Part shown: positions 1 through 8,837 of the stretch, piece after piece
Layout of the letters: every line of letters begins with the position of its first letter
Position numbering within the stretch: position 1 is the stretch's first letter
NCBI GenBank assembly: GCA_947088345.1
Contig: CAMUGE010000016.1
Location: forward strand, 1 to 55,638
DNA length: 55,638 nucleotides
Direction: 5' to 3'
Origin: an uncultured Roseburia sp.
GTDB lineage: Bacteria; Bacillota; Clostridia; Lachnospirales; Lachnospiraceae
Translations under genes and position numbers: made by a program
Notes under the pieces: model-generated
What the model was told of the DNA's origin: nothing
The model's database searches: none
Seen by the model: only the letters and a program-made list of their open reading frames with translations

Positions 1-15
1 TGGCTAAAGTATAGC

Positions 16-43
16 AGGCTTTTGGAGGAATTTCCAAAAGCCT
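16..43. repeat. 11-bp perfect inverted repeat, terminator-like
   Basis: AGGCTTTTGGA (16-26) is followed after six bases by its exact complement (33-43). The plus side continues into a T-rich stretch (51-55). It could be a second or convergent terminator between the hydrogenase-like gene and whatever lies to the left of the window. Confidence 0.4.
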
Positions 44-80
44 AATTGAAGTTTTTCAGTTCCCCGTTTGATCCAGTGCA

Positions 81-114
81 AAAGGCAGGTCAATGCAAAA
101 CGCATTTTCCTGCC
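81..114 (-). terminator. Probable intrinsic terminator of the hydrogenase-like gene
   Basis: Read on the minus strand, GGCAGG and CCTGCC arms (109-114 and 84-89) enclose a second small stem (ATGC/GCAT), and a short T-run follows. It lies 14 bases after the stop codon of the hydrogenase-like gene. The T-run has only four bases, so the call is moderate. Confidence 0.5.
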
Positions 115-127
115 CCCATTCCTTTTC

Positions 128-1381
128 TTAAACCTGCACCGCATTTTTCCCGTTTCCAAAATCTCTTGTAAGGATATCGCTCTTCTCCAGAAATTCCTCC
201 ACCGACCCAAAATCAAGCCTTGCCAGCAGTTCCATCACATATGGATTTTCTAAAGGCGTCTGGTAGACAGCCTCATCGGCGTACTGTTCTACCGCCGCTT
301 TCCCCTCTTCCTTTGAAACAATTGCTTTTGGCCCGCCGACACAGCCGCCCGCGCAGGCCATCCCCTCAAAAAAGTTCGCATTTGTCTCGCCTTTTTGAAT
401 CTGATCAATCAGCTTTCGGCATGCGGGAACCCCGTCCGCCTGTGCCGGACGCACCGTAACTTCTCTGTCCGGGTGCAGCTGCTCTACGGTACGTTTTACC
501 GCTTCACTTACGCCGCCTGTTCTGGCATAGATCCTCCCGGCTCTTGACGAGTGCTCTTTTCCGTCCTCCGTCAGTTCCTCGGGCTTTATTTCGGCGGCGT
601 CAAAGATTTCCCGGACTTCCTGGAAAGTCAGCACATAATCTACCGCCCCGGCAATATCCGGCTCGTGCGCCTCCTTCTTCTTTGCCATACAAGGGCCGAT
701 AAATACGGTGACCGAATCGGGATGCAGTTTTTTTACTACCCTTCCGGCTGCTATCATCGGCGAAACGGCTCCCGGCACATGCGGCGCCAGCTCTGCATAA
801 ATATTGCGGATCAGAGCGATCCATACCGGACAGCAGCAGCTTGTCAGCTGAAAATCAGAATCTTTTACCACATGTCGGTCAAATTCAAGCGCCTCTTTCA
901 ATGTCAAAATATCAGCAAACACCGCAACCTCTACCATACCTTTAAATCCGATGGCTTTCAACGCGCTGCGCAGCCGTCCCGGCGTTGCCCTCTCTCCAAA
1001 CTGTCCCATAAAAGCCGGTGCGACCAGCGCATAGACATCGCGTTTTTGCTCCCGCACCGTCTTTAATACCGGAAATACGTCTTTATTTGCAGCAAGGCGC
1101 TCTAAACGGCATGCATCCACACAGACGCCGCAGCCCACACATTTGTCCGCATTGATATGGATTCCTTCTGCTTTCTCCTCAATCGCATCAAACACGCAGC
1201 TGGTCATACATGCCCGGTCATAAGCGCACTCTTCGCACTGCTGCGTGTGAACTACAGGCGCATGTTTTTCCGGGTGGAGCAGGCAGTCCATATGATACGG
1301 ATTGTAATCGTCAATCAGATGTCTCCCCTCTTTTGCTTCCTGTTTTAAAATTTCCAGGTATAATTCATGAAATGTTTTCAT
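128..1381 (-). CDS. [FeFe]-hydrogenase-like iron-sulfur protein
   Basis: A 417-residue soluble protein with an N-terminal ferredoxin-like part (Cys clusters CEECAYDRACMTSC near residue 50 and CVGCGVC near 82) followed by the large-subunit C-terminal domain of iron-only hydrogenases. The three H-cluster signatures are recognisable: TSCCCP near 180, GPCMAKKKE near 230 and EGMACAGGC near 350, so all four H-cluster cysteines are present. The sequences deviate from the canonical catalytic L1/L3 motifs (extra Cys in L1, GGCVGGP in L3), which fits the divergent or sensory hydrogenase groups better than the main H2-evolving enzyme. It is monocistronic in this window. Redox or H2-related function is inferred from the family. 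Confidence 0.8.
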   Translation of the reverse strand: MKTFHELYLEILKQEAKEGRHLIDDYNPYHMDCLLHPEKHAPVVHTQQCEECAYDRACMTSCVFDAIEEKAEGIHINADKCVGCGVCVDACRLERLAANKDVFPVLKTVREQKRDVYALVAPAFMGQFGERATPGRLRSALKAIGFKGMVEVAVFADILTLKEALEFDRHVVKDSDFQLTSCCCPVWIALIRNIYAELAPHVPGAVSPMIAAGRVVKKLHPDSVTVFIGPCMAKKKEAHEPDIAGAVDYVLTFQEVREIFDAAEIKPEELTEDGKEHSSRAGRIYARTGGVSEAVKRTVEQLHPDREVTVRPAQADGVPACRKLIDQIQKGETNANFFEGMACAGGCVGGPKAIVSKEEGKAAVEQYADEAVYQTPLENPYVMELLARLDFGSVEEFLEKSDILTRDFGNGKNAVQV

Positions 1382-1489
1382 TTTTCCAACCGATCTTTCT
1401 GTTATTTTTTCATTAGTATGTGTAAAAATATGGTATCTTATACGGCAAAATTATCGCTGATTGATGTCAAGCACCAGATACTGTTTTCC

Positions 1490-2452
1490 TTAATACCGTA
1501 AAATTTCAACAACCTCGTTTTTCATTGGAATCGCAGGGATTCCGCCTCTTTTTTGTACGCATAAGCCGGCCGTTGCATTTCCAAATTTCGCACATGCTCT
1601 CCAATGATCCCATGACATTTTATGCAGATCCATCTGACGCCCTAAATATTCTGACAGGAAACCGCCCCAAAAAGAATCGCCTGCGCCTGTAGTATCTACT
1701 GCCTCTGCCTTAAACCCGGGGATTTGTTCCCGGTGTTCATGGTTGGCCAGATAAACGCCCTGACCGCCTAAAGTTATCGCAGCCAGTTTTGGACCCTGTC
1801 TTAATAACTCGTCAGCAGCCTGCTGAAAATCCGCTTTTCCTGTGAGCAGTAAGCTCTCCTCGTCCGATATTTTCAGCATATCCGCATACGGAAGAACACT
1901 TTGTATCGTTTCGATTGCCTCACTTTCACTTTTCCATAACGACGCCCGGTAATTCGGGTCAAAAGAAATCAATGCACCGGCAGCCTTCGCTATTTCAACG
2001 GCTTTCATTGTGGCAGTCCTTGCCGGTTCATCGGTCAATGACAGGGAGCCAAAATGAAATATTCTGCAATCCTTTATTACCTGCAAGTTGATTTCCGAAT
2101 ACGTCAGACATGTGTCGGCGCCCGGTTTTCTCGCAAAAGAAAATTGCCGCTCCCCATTTTCATTGATTGCAACAAATGCCAGCGTTGTAAAAACAGAATC
2201 ATCTTCCACAATATAATCCGTGCAGATTCCCTCCTGCCCCAGTACCTTTTTCAAAAAACTGCCATGCATATCTGCGCCGATTTTTCCAATCATGGCTGTC
2301 TTAAAACCCATATGGCTGACTGCTGTCAACAGGTTCGCAGGAGCTCCCCCCGGATTCTGCTCAAACAGCTTCATTCCGTCTTTACTTACTCCAAGCTCCG
2401 TAAAATCAATCATAAGTTCGCCCAGCGCGATCACATCATACTTTTTTCCCAT
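1490..2452 (-). CDS. scrK: PfkB-family carbohydrate kinase, probable fructokinase
   Basis: A 320-residue ribokinase/PfkB-family kinase of normal length. The N-terminal GELMIDF and GGAPANLL motifs and the C-terminal DTTGAGDSFWGGFL signature, which holds the catalytic Asp and anion hole, are intact. It most likely phosphorylates fructose to fructose-6-phosphate in the cytoplasm. The start overlaps the end of the transporter gene by about 17 bases, so it is the last gene of a transporter-dehydrogenase-kinase operon. With a polyol dehydrogenase in the same operon, a route from polyol to ketose to ketose-6-phosphate is a reasonable inference. Fructokinase specificity itself is a family-level call. 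Confidence 0.8.
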   Translation of the reverse strand: MGKKYDVIALGELMIDFTELGVSKDGMKLFEQNPGGAPANLLTAVSHMGFKTAMIGKIGADMHGSFLKKVLGQEGICTDYIVEDDSVFTTLAFVAINENGERQFSFARKPGADTCLTYSEINLQVIKDCRIFHFGSLSLTDEPARTATMKAVEIAKAAGALISFDPNYRASLWKSESEAIETIQSVLPYADMLKISDEESLLLTGKADFQQAADELLRQGPKLAAITLGGQGVYLANHEHREQIPGFKAEAVDTTGAGDSFWGGFLSEYLGRQMDLHKMSWDHWRACAKFGNATAGLCVQKRGGIPAIPMKNEVVEILRY

Positions 2453-3800
2453 GTTTTAGCTCCTCCACAATTTCATTATAATGTTTTCTGTTTAGACGGT
2501 AGAAAAACAGCACCACTGCCGTTATAAGCCATAACACTCCCGGAATCGTGGTAAAAGCGTGCTTCATAACCGCAAGCACAGCATCGTTTTGCCGCTGATT
2601 TGCCACATACCCGAATTTACCAAGCATCCCGGCCAATAAGGCGGTCCCAACTGCCATTCCCACCTTATTTCCCAAAGAAATAAATGCATACTGAAAGCCG
2701 TCGTTACGCAGCCCTGTTTTCCACTGCCCATACTCTGCGCAATCCGGTATGATTGCATAAATTGCCGTATTAAAACCGGAAAAGAAGAACTGCGTTAAGC
2801 CGGAGAAGAAATAAAAGGCGACAGGATTCTCCCTTACGCTGAACAAATATAAAATCAGCATCGAGCAGCCGGTCAGCAGGGCAAATACAGACGCCGCCCG
2901 CCCTTTATTATTCGTTTTCTTAAATACCGGCTGAAAACAGGCAGCTCCTATAATGGATGGGATAATAATGCACATAGAATAAGTTGTATAATAAGATGCA
3001 TCACCCTCAACATAAGTAAAATAATAAAGGACGTCCGCATTTCTTCCATACAGCGTAAATCCAAAAAGAATCTGTCCTATCAGCGCCAACAGATAAGGCC
3101 GGTTCTGTATTACAGCCTTTAGCTGCACTTTCAGAGATATCTTTTCTTTCTCCGGCATCTGGACAACCTCTCTTGTCTTTGCAAAGCAGAAGAAATGACA
3201 TGCTGCAAAAACGCAGCCATAAATCACCGCGACAGTGAGATATCCGGTCTTCGCGCTGTTTTTTCCAAAAACAGTGATCAACGGAACCGTAATAATATTG
3301 ATAATTCCAATGGCAATCATTGCGGATACGGAGCGGGATGTATTGATTTTTGCCCTCTCGTCAATGCTCTGCGTCATTGCGCCGCACAGCGTCCCGTATG
3401 GAATATTCACACATGTATAACCTAACACCAGCAGACAGTAAGTAATAATCATATAGATAATTTTTGTTGTATTCGGCCAGTCAGGGTGCGCCCAGAAACT
3501 TAATGCAAGAATAACCGCAGTGACAGGCGCACAGAACAGCAGCCATGGGCGGTACCGTCCCCATCTCGTCTTCGTCTTATCTGTAAGCCCCCCAATAATA
3601 GGGTCGTTAATTGCATCCCAGAACCGTGAAAACAGCATTAACCCCGAAACTGCCGCCATACTGATTCCAAATACATCCGTATAAAAGATCATCAGGAAAT
3701 TACTTACAAACATCCAGCTGAAATTACATCCCACATCCCCAAAACCATACGCTATTTTACTGATCAAAGGTACTTTGTCATTGCTGTTTCTGCTCTCCAT
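2436..3800 (-). CDS. GPH-family (MelB-like) sugar/cation symporter
   Basis: About 454 residues and roughly twelve hydrophobic segments, with the GPH signature RFWDAINDPIIGGLTDKT near residue 60 followed by RWGRYRPW. The family imports glycosides, pentoses or polyols with Na+ or H+ across the cytoplasmic membrane. The ATG at 3800 is preferred over the GTG at 3821 because a GAGGAGAGGG ribosome binding site sits just before it. It lies between the dehydrogenase (30 bases upstream) and the kinase (overlapping), so it probably imports the substrate of that pathway. The substrate is not readable from sequence. Confidence 0.85.
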   Translation of the reverse strand: MESRNSNDKVPLISKIAYGFGDVGCNFSWMFVSNFLMIFYTDVFGISMAAVSGLMLFSRFWDAINDPIIGGLTDKTKTRWGRYRPWLLFCAPVTAVILALSFWAHPDWPNTTKIIYMIITYCLLVLGYTCVNIPYGTLCGAMTQSIDERAKINTSRSVSAMIAIGIINIITVPLITVFGKNSAKTGYLTVAVIYGCVFAACHFFCFAKTREVVQMPEKEKISLKVQLKAVIQNRPYLLALIGQILFGFTLYGRNADVLYYFTYVEGDASYYTTYSMCIIIPSIIGAACFQPVFKKTNNKGRAASVFALLTGCSMLILYLFSVRENPVAFYFFSGLTQFFFSGFNTAIYAIIPDCAEYGQWKTGLRNDGFQYAFISLGNKVGMAVGTALLAGMLGKFGYVANQRQNDAVLAVMKHAFTTIPGVLWLITAVVLFFYRLNRKHYNEIVEELKHGKKV

Positions 3801-3830
3801 ATTCCCTCTCCTCACTTCCACAAAACGTCT

Positions 3831-4856
3831 TTATTCCTGCACATTTATAATGACTTTCATCGTTGTTTCACGATTATTATCAATATACTGATACGCCTTT
3901 AAATAATCCCGGAACGCAAAAGTTTTGGAAATCAGCGGCTGCAGCAAAACCCGTCCTTCGCTTACCAGGCGGATGCCGTCCAGATAATCGTCATGCCGGT
4001 ACATCATGGTACTTTTAATGTCCAGCTCATGGTCATTTGCGACTGCAAGGTCTACTTCCGCCATTCCTGCAAATACAGCAACCAGAACAATAATACTTCC
4101 TTTTCTTGCATGTTTAATCGCCTGCCCCATCGTAATATTATTTCCTGCGCAGTCATAAATCACATCTGCTTTATCCGGGCCAAACGCCTCCAGCATGGCT
4201 TCCCCAAAATCCTTGTTCCTGGTATTCACACAGATATCAATCCCGCATTCTCCTGCCTTTTCCAGCCGCAGGTCGCTGACGTCGGTAACCATTACCCTGG
4301 CAGCCCCCATTCCCTTTGCTGCCTGTGCGACCAGGTTTCCAATCGGCCCTGCGCCAATTACAGCAATATTCATTCCCGTAACATCCCCAACCTGCTTTAC
4401 TCCATGGACGGCCACCGCAAGAGGTTCTATCATTGCGCCTTCCTCAAAAGACATTTCTTCTGGTATCGGCGTTACTTTTGACGCGTCCACAGCAAAAAAT
4501 TCAGATGCCGTCCCTGTTGTCTGAAATCCCATTACTTTCAGTTCTTCACAGAGATTATACTTTCCATGACGGCACGGATAACATTTGCCGCAATATACCT
4601 GCGGTTCAATCGTAACTTTCTGTCCAATGCGAAACCCTTCCACACCTGCCCCGATTTCCGTAATCTCCCCTGAAACTTCATGCCCCTGTGTTACAGGATA
4701 GGAAGTAAATGGATGTTTTCCATGATATACATGAATATCCGAGCCGCATATGCCGATATTTCTGATTTTTACCATGACCTGGTTTTCCTTTCGCTGCGGA
4801 AGCGGTACATCCTTAAAAGTAATCTCGCCCGGTTTTGTCATAATCTGCTGTAACAT
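3831..4856 (-). CDS. Zinc-dependent polyol/sorbitol-type dehydrogenase (MDR family)
   Basis: About 341 residues of the medium-chain dehydrogenase family. Catalytic zinc site elements GICGSDIH and GHEVSGE, the four-cysteine structural zinc loop CGKCYPCRHGKYNLC, and the NAD-binding GAGPIGNL turn are present. Several candidate starts lie in a row (GTG 4871, then ATGs); the ATG at 4856 is chosen because GTGAGG lies at a workable distance before it. It probably oxidises a polyol or acyclic sugar to a ketose that the downstream kinase phosphorylates. First gene of the operon, directly behind a promoter and a candidate ROK operator. Confidence 0.8.
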   Translation of the reverse strand: MLQQIMTKPGEITFKDVPLPQRKENQVMVKIRNIGICGSDIHVYHGKHPFTSYPVTQGHEVSGEITEIGAGVEGFRIGQKVTIEPQVYCGKCYPCRHGKYNLCEELKVMGFQTTGTASEFFAVDASKVTPIPEEMSFEEGAMIEPLAVAVHGVKQVGDVTGMNIAVIGAGPIGNLVAQAAKGMGAARVMVTDVSDLRLEKAGECGIDICVNTRNKDFGEAMLEAFGPDKADVIYDCAGNNITMGQAIKHARKGSIIVLVAVFAGMAEVDLAVANDHELDIKSTMMYRHDDYLDGIRLVSEGRVLLQPLISKTFAFRDYLKAYQYIDNNRETTMKVIINVQE

Positions 4857-4883
4857 AATCATCATCCTCACTTTCTTATTTTC

Positions 4884-4942
4884 TTTTATTAAACGTTTTA
4901 TTAAAGTGATTACATTATTGCACCAGCTGACGAAAAAGTCAA
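4884..4942 (-). promoter_or_regulatory. Promoter and direct-repeat operator of the polyol operon
   Basis: On the minus strand TTGACT (4937-4942) and AATAAT (4914-4919) are separated by 17 bases. Just downstream of the predicted start site lie two identical 10-mers, TTTTATTAAA at 4884-4893 and 4896-4905, separated by CG. This AT-rich double site is in the position expected for repression by the adjacent ROK regulator. The assignment is inference. Confidence 0.55.
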
Positions 4943-5004
4943 TCCTATTTTTCAGTTTTTATATTTTAGATAAAGTTTCGCATTTTTCTTTGTGACAATT
5001 ACAC

Positions 5005-5045
5005 AAAAAAGCCGTCAAGCTCACCCATCCGCTCAACGACTTTTT
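5005..5045 (-). terminator. Intrinsic terminator of the ROK regulator gene
   Basis: Minus-strand RNA would form a 10-bp stem between GTCGTTGAGC and GCTTGACGGC (some G-U pairs), followed by six T residues. It starts 24 bases after the ROK stop codon and separates this gene from the polyol operon. Confidence 0.75.
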
Positions 5046-5068
5046 CTATCACGATTCTAACTCTGTTC

Positions 5069-6166
5069 TTATATTGTCTCCATGACTTTCCAGAAAAACT
5101 GCTTTGCCACCCCTACCGCGGACGCCTCTCTCCGATAGGAACAATTTTTCAGGTAACTCAAATCATCATCGAATAAATTATATTGGAATATCTTTCTGCC
5201 AAGCTCAACCATATGGTCCTGCAGATATCCTCCCACTTCACCCCCTAAAATTATGTCCGTATCATAAGACATCCGCAGATTGGAAATCAGTATTGCCAGA
5301 TTTTCCAGATACTCCTCCCATTCCTTCATTGCTTTTGCATCTGTCTGTATGCTTTCCATAAATTCATCTAGCTTTTCTTTCCCCCCCTGTGTCAGCACAC
5401 TTGCTGCGCAATAAGCATCTGCGCATCCGCATTTACCGCAATAACATTTTCTGCCGCCCGGAACCAGAATCATATGACCAAATTCCCCCGCCCTGCGGTT
5501 CTGCCCGGTAAACAATGTTCCATTCATACAAACTGCCCCGCCAAGCGTACTGTTCAGGGATAAATAAACGGAATTTTTCAGCCTCTGCGGATTTTCTGCC
5601 AGCATTGCCGCATTTGCATCGTTTTCGTAATATACAGGCAGCGCCAATATCTGCTCAATCATTTTTAAACTATAGTTTTCCAAATTTAATGCATGAGATT
5701 TTACAAGGATCTTTTCTTTTTGGTTGATAATTCCCGGCAGCGAAATCCCAACGCCCAGGAGTTTACCGGAATCAATCTGAGGCGCATAAATTCTTCTCAA
5801 TTCTTCTGCCATCCTGGCATAATAAGATAAATCCGTATGAAATTTCATCCGGATGCGTTCCTGTCCTAAAATCTCTCCACATAAATTTAACAGCACGATT
5901 CCAAGATGGTTGGCTGTAATGTCTACGCCCAGAGCATATCTGTAATCGCTTTGCAGGCCGATTAAAGCTGCTTTGCGTCCTCCGGTAGATTCCAGTTCCC
6001 CTTTTTCTGTTACAAGCCCTGATTCCATCAATTCGTTTACATTAGATAACACCGTAGGCATACTTAAGTTTAATTGCTTTGCCAGTTCTACTTTTGAAGT
6101 ATCCCCATGATTTAACATATAACTAAGTATGTTGTATTTTGTTGCCTTTCTCCCTGAATATGACAT
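5069..6166 (-). CDS. ROK-family transcriptional regulator
   Basis: About 365 residues: an N-terminal MarR-like winged helix (residues 5-60, with KVELAKQLNLSMPTVLSNV as recognition region) followed by the ROK sugar-kinase fold. The ROK zinc signature CYCGKCGCADAY is present near residue 245. An upstream ATG at 6199 exists, but a TATAAT element at 6211-6216 would leave almost no leader for it, so 6166 is preferred. It is transcribed separately and lies directly upstream of the dehydrogenase-transporter-kinase operon, which it most likely represses until its sugar ligand binds. Confidence 0.8.
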   Translation of the reverse strand: MSYSGRKATKYNILSYMLNHGDTSKVELAKQLNLSMPTVLSNVNELMESGLVTEKGELESTGGRKAALIGLQSDYRYALGVDITANHLGIVLLNLCGEILGQERIRMKFHTDLSYYARMAEELRRIYAPQIDSGKLLGVGISLPGIINQKEKILVKSHALNLENYSLKMIEQILALPVYYENDANAAMLAENPQRLKNSVYLSLNSTLGGAVCMNGTLFTGQNRRAGEFGHMILVPGGRKCYCGKCGCADAYCAASVLTQGGKEKLDEFMESIQTDAKAMKEWEEYLENLAILISNLRMSYDTDIILGGEVGGYLQDHMVELGRKIFQYNLFDDDLSYLKNCSYRREASAVGVAKQFFWKVMETI

Positions 6167-6199
6167 ATCAAACTCAACTTCCTTACTTTCATAAATCAT

Positions 6200-6484
6200 T
6201 TTATAAAAGAATTATACTCCATAATGGAAGAGAAGTAAAGTCGATTTAATACAGTCCTTGCTATCCGAATGTGACAATATCACCAAAGATCAGACTAAGA
6301 CCGCCACAGAATCAGCATATGCCGAGATAATCAGCTACAGCAAAAAGAACCTTAAGAGAGCTTCAGAACTAGAGCCGGCAGCATAACAGACAACAAGGCA
6401 GACTGAAACGGAGGGAGGAAGAAATTTATTGAAAATGTGATAGAAATTTGAGCTCGCTTATGGTATTCACTTCGGACGAAACGT
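6200..6484. other. Non-coding gap, ROK promoter only
   Basis: Beyond the probable ROK promoter (TTTACT, 17-base spacer, TATAAT with the -10 at 6211-6216, minus strand) I see no gene, stem-loop or repeat here. The plus strand is purine-rich around 6330-6440 but every frame is closed quickly. Confidence 0.4.
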
Positions 6485-7378
6485 CTATTTGAGTTCTCTC
6501 GCTTTCCAATCCCAAATACTTAATTGTTTATTATCGTTATTTTCTTCAAAGAAATGCAGATAGTTAAATATTTGCCCGTTGTCATGCACAATCCCATTTT
6601 CTTCGCATTTTCGATGAAAAAGCCGCATTAAATCTTTGTTATTGCCGCTCTCTATCATATACTGATTTCCGTATGTACGAATGAATTTTTCTTTTAAGCC
6701 GGGAAACAATCGGTCTAACTGTTCGTAGAAATACTCTCGATTTCCTTCTCGAAGCGTCAATCCCATTCCAAAGCAGATCACACCATAAACCTTTGCTTCC
6801 ATGCACATATCCAAAATACCAGAAATATTATCTTCCGTATCGTTAAGAAACGGCAAAATGGGCGTCAGCCATACAACGGCTGGTATCCTTAAATCTCTCA
6901 GCTTTTTCAATACTTCAAAGCGTTCTCTTGTCGTGCTTACATTCGGCTCAATCATTTTGCACAAATCTTCATCGTAAGTAGTCAAAGTCATTTGCACAAC
7001 GCATTTTGTCCGTTCATTTATTTTCTGCAAAAGGTCTAAATCCCTCAATATACGGTTTGATTTTGTAATGACTGTAAAACCAAAACCATGTTCATATATT
7101 AAGTGCAGAGCCTTTCTGACATTTCCGATCTCCATCTCCAACGGAATATAGGGGTCTGTCATAGAGCCTGTACCTATCATACACTTTTTACGCTTATGAA
7201 TAAGCGCATACTCCAACAGGTCAGGCGCATTTTCTTTGACTTCAATATCTTCAAAAGCGTGTTCCATGTGATAGCACTTGCTTCTGGAGTCACAATAAAT
7301 GCACCCGTGAGAGCAGCCACGGTATAAGTTCATTCCATTTTTAGCAGATAATATCCCTTTCGCTTTCACAAAGTGCAT
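6485..7378 (-). CDS. Radical SAM protein, SplB/Rv2578c-like
   Basis: About 297 residues with the radical SAM cluster motif RGCSHGCIYCDSRSKCY near residue 22, which holds the CxxxCxxC triad. It resembles the Rv2578c/spore-photoproduct-lyase-like group; the substrate is unknown. An in-frame extension to 7525 exists, but the ATG at 7378 has a clear GGGAGG site eight bases before it and the family begins here, so the upstream 49 codons are probably not part of the protein. It lies directly after the remnant of a WYL-type regulator gene. Confidence 0.75.
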   Translation of the reverse strand: MHFVKAKGILSAKNGMNLYRGCSHGCIYCDSRSKCYHMEHAFEDIEVKENAPDLLEYALIHKRKKCMIGTGSMTDPYIPLEMEIGNVRKALHLIYEHGFGFTVITKSNRILRDLDLLQKINERTKCVVQMTLTTYDEDLCKMIEPNVSTTRERFEVLKKLRDLRIPAVVWLTPILPFLNDTEDNISGILDMCMEAKVYGVICFGMGLTLREGNREYFYEQLDRLFPGLKEKFIRTYGNQYMIESGNNKDLMRLFHRKCEENGIVHDNGQIFNYLHFFEENNDNKQLSIWDWKARELK

Positions 7379-7431
7379 GGTATGTCCTCCCTGCATTTTG
7401 GCACAATTTTTCCTTTGCGCTTTCAGTTTTT

Positions 7432-7890
7432 TCATTGCCCAGTCATCATGACTCGCTGTAACGCTGACAAAATAAGAACCCAGGGTACTTTTGCCTGCCC
7501 ATTTATAAACGCCTTTTGAAAACAATTCCTCATCGTGCGAAAAAATTCAAGCCAGTTTTCCGAACTCATATTAAAAATTGCAGAAAGTTTTTGTAATGTT
7601 TCATTGCTGCCAATCTTATTCATAAAGCTGATACTTTGTAATGCTGTTAGAATTTCCTGCTTTTCTTCTTCTGACAGCACCGCTCTGTCTAAAACAAAAT
7701 CATGCATTAGATGAATGCCGCCGTTTCGCCCCGCTTCTGCATAAACAGGAACACCCGCGCCACTTAGGGCGTCAATATCCCTGTAAATCGTCCTTACAGA
7801 CACTTCAAATTTTTCTGCTAATTCCGGAGCAGCAGCCTGTCCTTTATTAAGTAAATGATATACAATTTTAAATAGTCTGCTTTCCTGCAT
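7432..7890 (-). pseudogene. Truncated YafY-type HTH/WYL transcriptional regulator
   Basis: The first ~115 residues are a typical YafY-family start: HTH_11 helix-turn-helix (LAEKFEVSVRTIYRDIDAL near residue 25) followed by the conserved linker ending SSENWLEFF. Family members are about 300 residues and continue into a ligand-binding WYL domain. Here the WYL domain is absent: after NWLE the reading frame runs into unrelated residues and stops at 152. A second frame across the same DNA (to about 7380) is open and looks coding (SKGVYKWAGKSTLGSYFV), which suggests a deletion junction. DNA binding may survive, ligand sensing cannot. Confidence 0.65.
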
Positions 7891-8138
7891 TGCCCGCCCC
7901 TACTTTGATCTTAGAATACTATCAAAATCCTGACACTATATGGCAACATTTATTATAATCATTTTTCTGCTCATTATCAACGGAGCAGGCATCCATAAAT
8001 TTGATTTCATGCAAAACCAAGGATAACTACCGTTTTTCTATTCTGTACCGGCTATATCTTTGACGCATTTCAAAGCTTAAAAGAAGAGCAGGGAATGCCA
8101 TGGCTTAATTAAAATACAGATCTTTTGCTTTTATTTCA
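7891..8138. other. Intergenic region with faint coding remnants
   Basis: No intact gene. On the plus strand two short open stretches read like fragments of a membrane protein (about 7947-8025 and 8033-8110, the second ending KEEQGMPWLN before a stop). They lack starts and ribosome binding sites and are treated as decayed sequence at best. Confidence 0.25.
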
Positions 8139-8822
8139 TTACCTCGTCGGCATCCGAAACCCCTCGAGCGCTTTGTTTAAATAATCGTTAAAAGGTTTCA
8201 TGATTCGGAAAAGTTCTGCTGCCCTTGCACAAAATTCGTCGGCATCTTTCATCTCCTCGTCCTTGAGCGGATACTCCAGATACCAGCTCTTAAATTTCAG
8301 ATATTCCGCCTGAGGATGTTCCTTTTCATAACCCGCGGGAACATTTTTTAACGCTGTTCCTTTTACAGTAAAATATTTTTCAAACTCCGGTTCATGAATG
8401 ATTGTTTCCCATTCTTTCCCATTGTCAACGATATAATCCCGTATCATCTTCGTTGCATCCTTAAACATATCCGCAAACAGACCCCCGCCCAAAAATGACT
8501 GATCGCCGGGCTTTATCATAATATAATATCCAACGGGAACAGGCAGCTTCCCCTTAGAAGAAATATGGGCGCGGAACGCAGGATTGTAAGGAGACTTGTC
8601 GTGGCTGAATCGGGTATCCCTTACAATCTTAAATGTAAGATCTTTCGGATTGTTATGGAGAACGCTCTCGTCAAACTTTCCGATTTCCAGTATCAATGAC
8701 TGTACTAAACTTTCAAACTCAGCGTTTGCATTTTTATAATCCTCCTTATTTGCATGATACCATTCACGGTTATTATTCGAACTCAATGCTGATAAATAAT
8801 CCATAATTAACTGTGTATTCAT
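8139..8822 (-). CDS. DUF2461 domain protein
   Basis: A 227-residue protein that matches the DUF2461 family along its whole length: NNNREWYHANKEDY near residue 15, the central RDTRFSHDKSPYNP near 70 and the C-terminal RIMKPFNDYLN. The family is cytoplasmic and of unknown biochemical function. It starts 15 bases after the end of the ECF sigma gene and has its own ribosome binding site (AAAGGAGAAG), so the two are probably co-transcribed. Confidence 0.85.
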   Translation of the reverse strand: MNTQLIMDYLSALSSNNNREWYHANKEDYKNANAEFESLVQSLILEIGKFDESVLHNNPKDLTFKIVRDTRFSHDKSPYNPAFRAHISSKGKLPVPVGYYIMIKPGDQSFLGGGLFADMFKDATKMIRDYIVDNGKEWETIIHEPEFEKYFTVKGTALKNVPAGYEKEHPQAEYLKFKSWYLEYPLKDEEMKDADEFCARAAELFRIMKPFNDYLNKALEGFRMPTR

Positions 8823-8837
8823 ATTTTGTCTTCTCCT

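Noticed and set aside
7379-7525. 49-residue N-terminal extension of the radical SAM protein
   Set aside because: It overlaps the regulator remnant, and the ATG at 7378 has a GGGAGG site.
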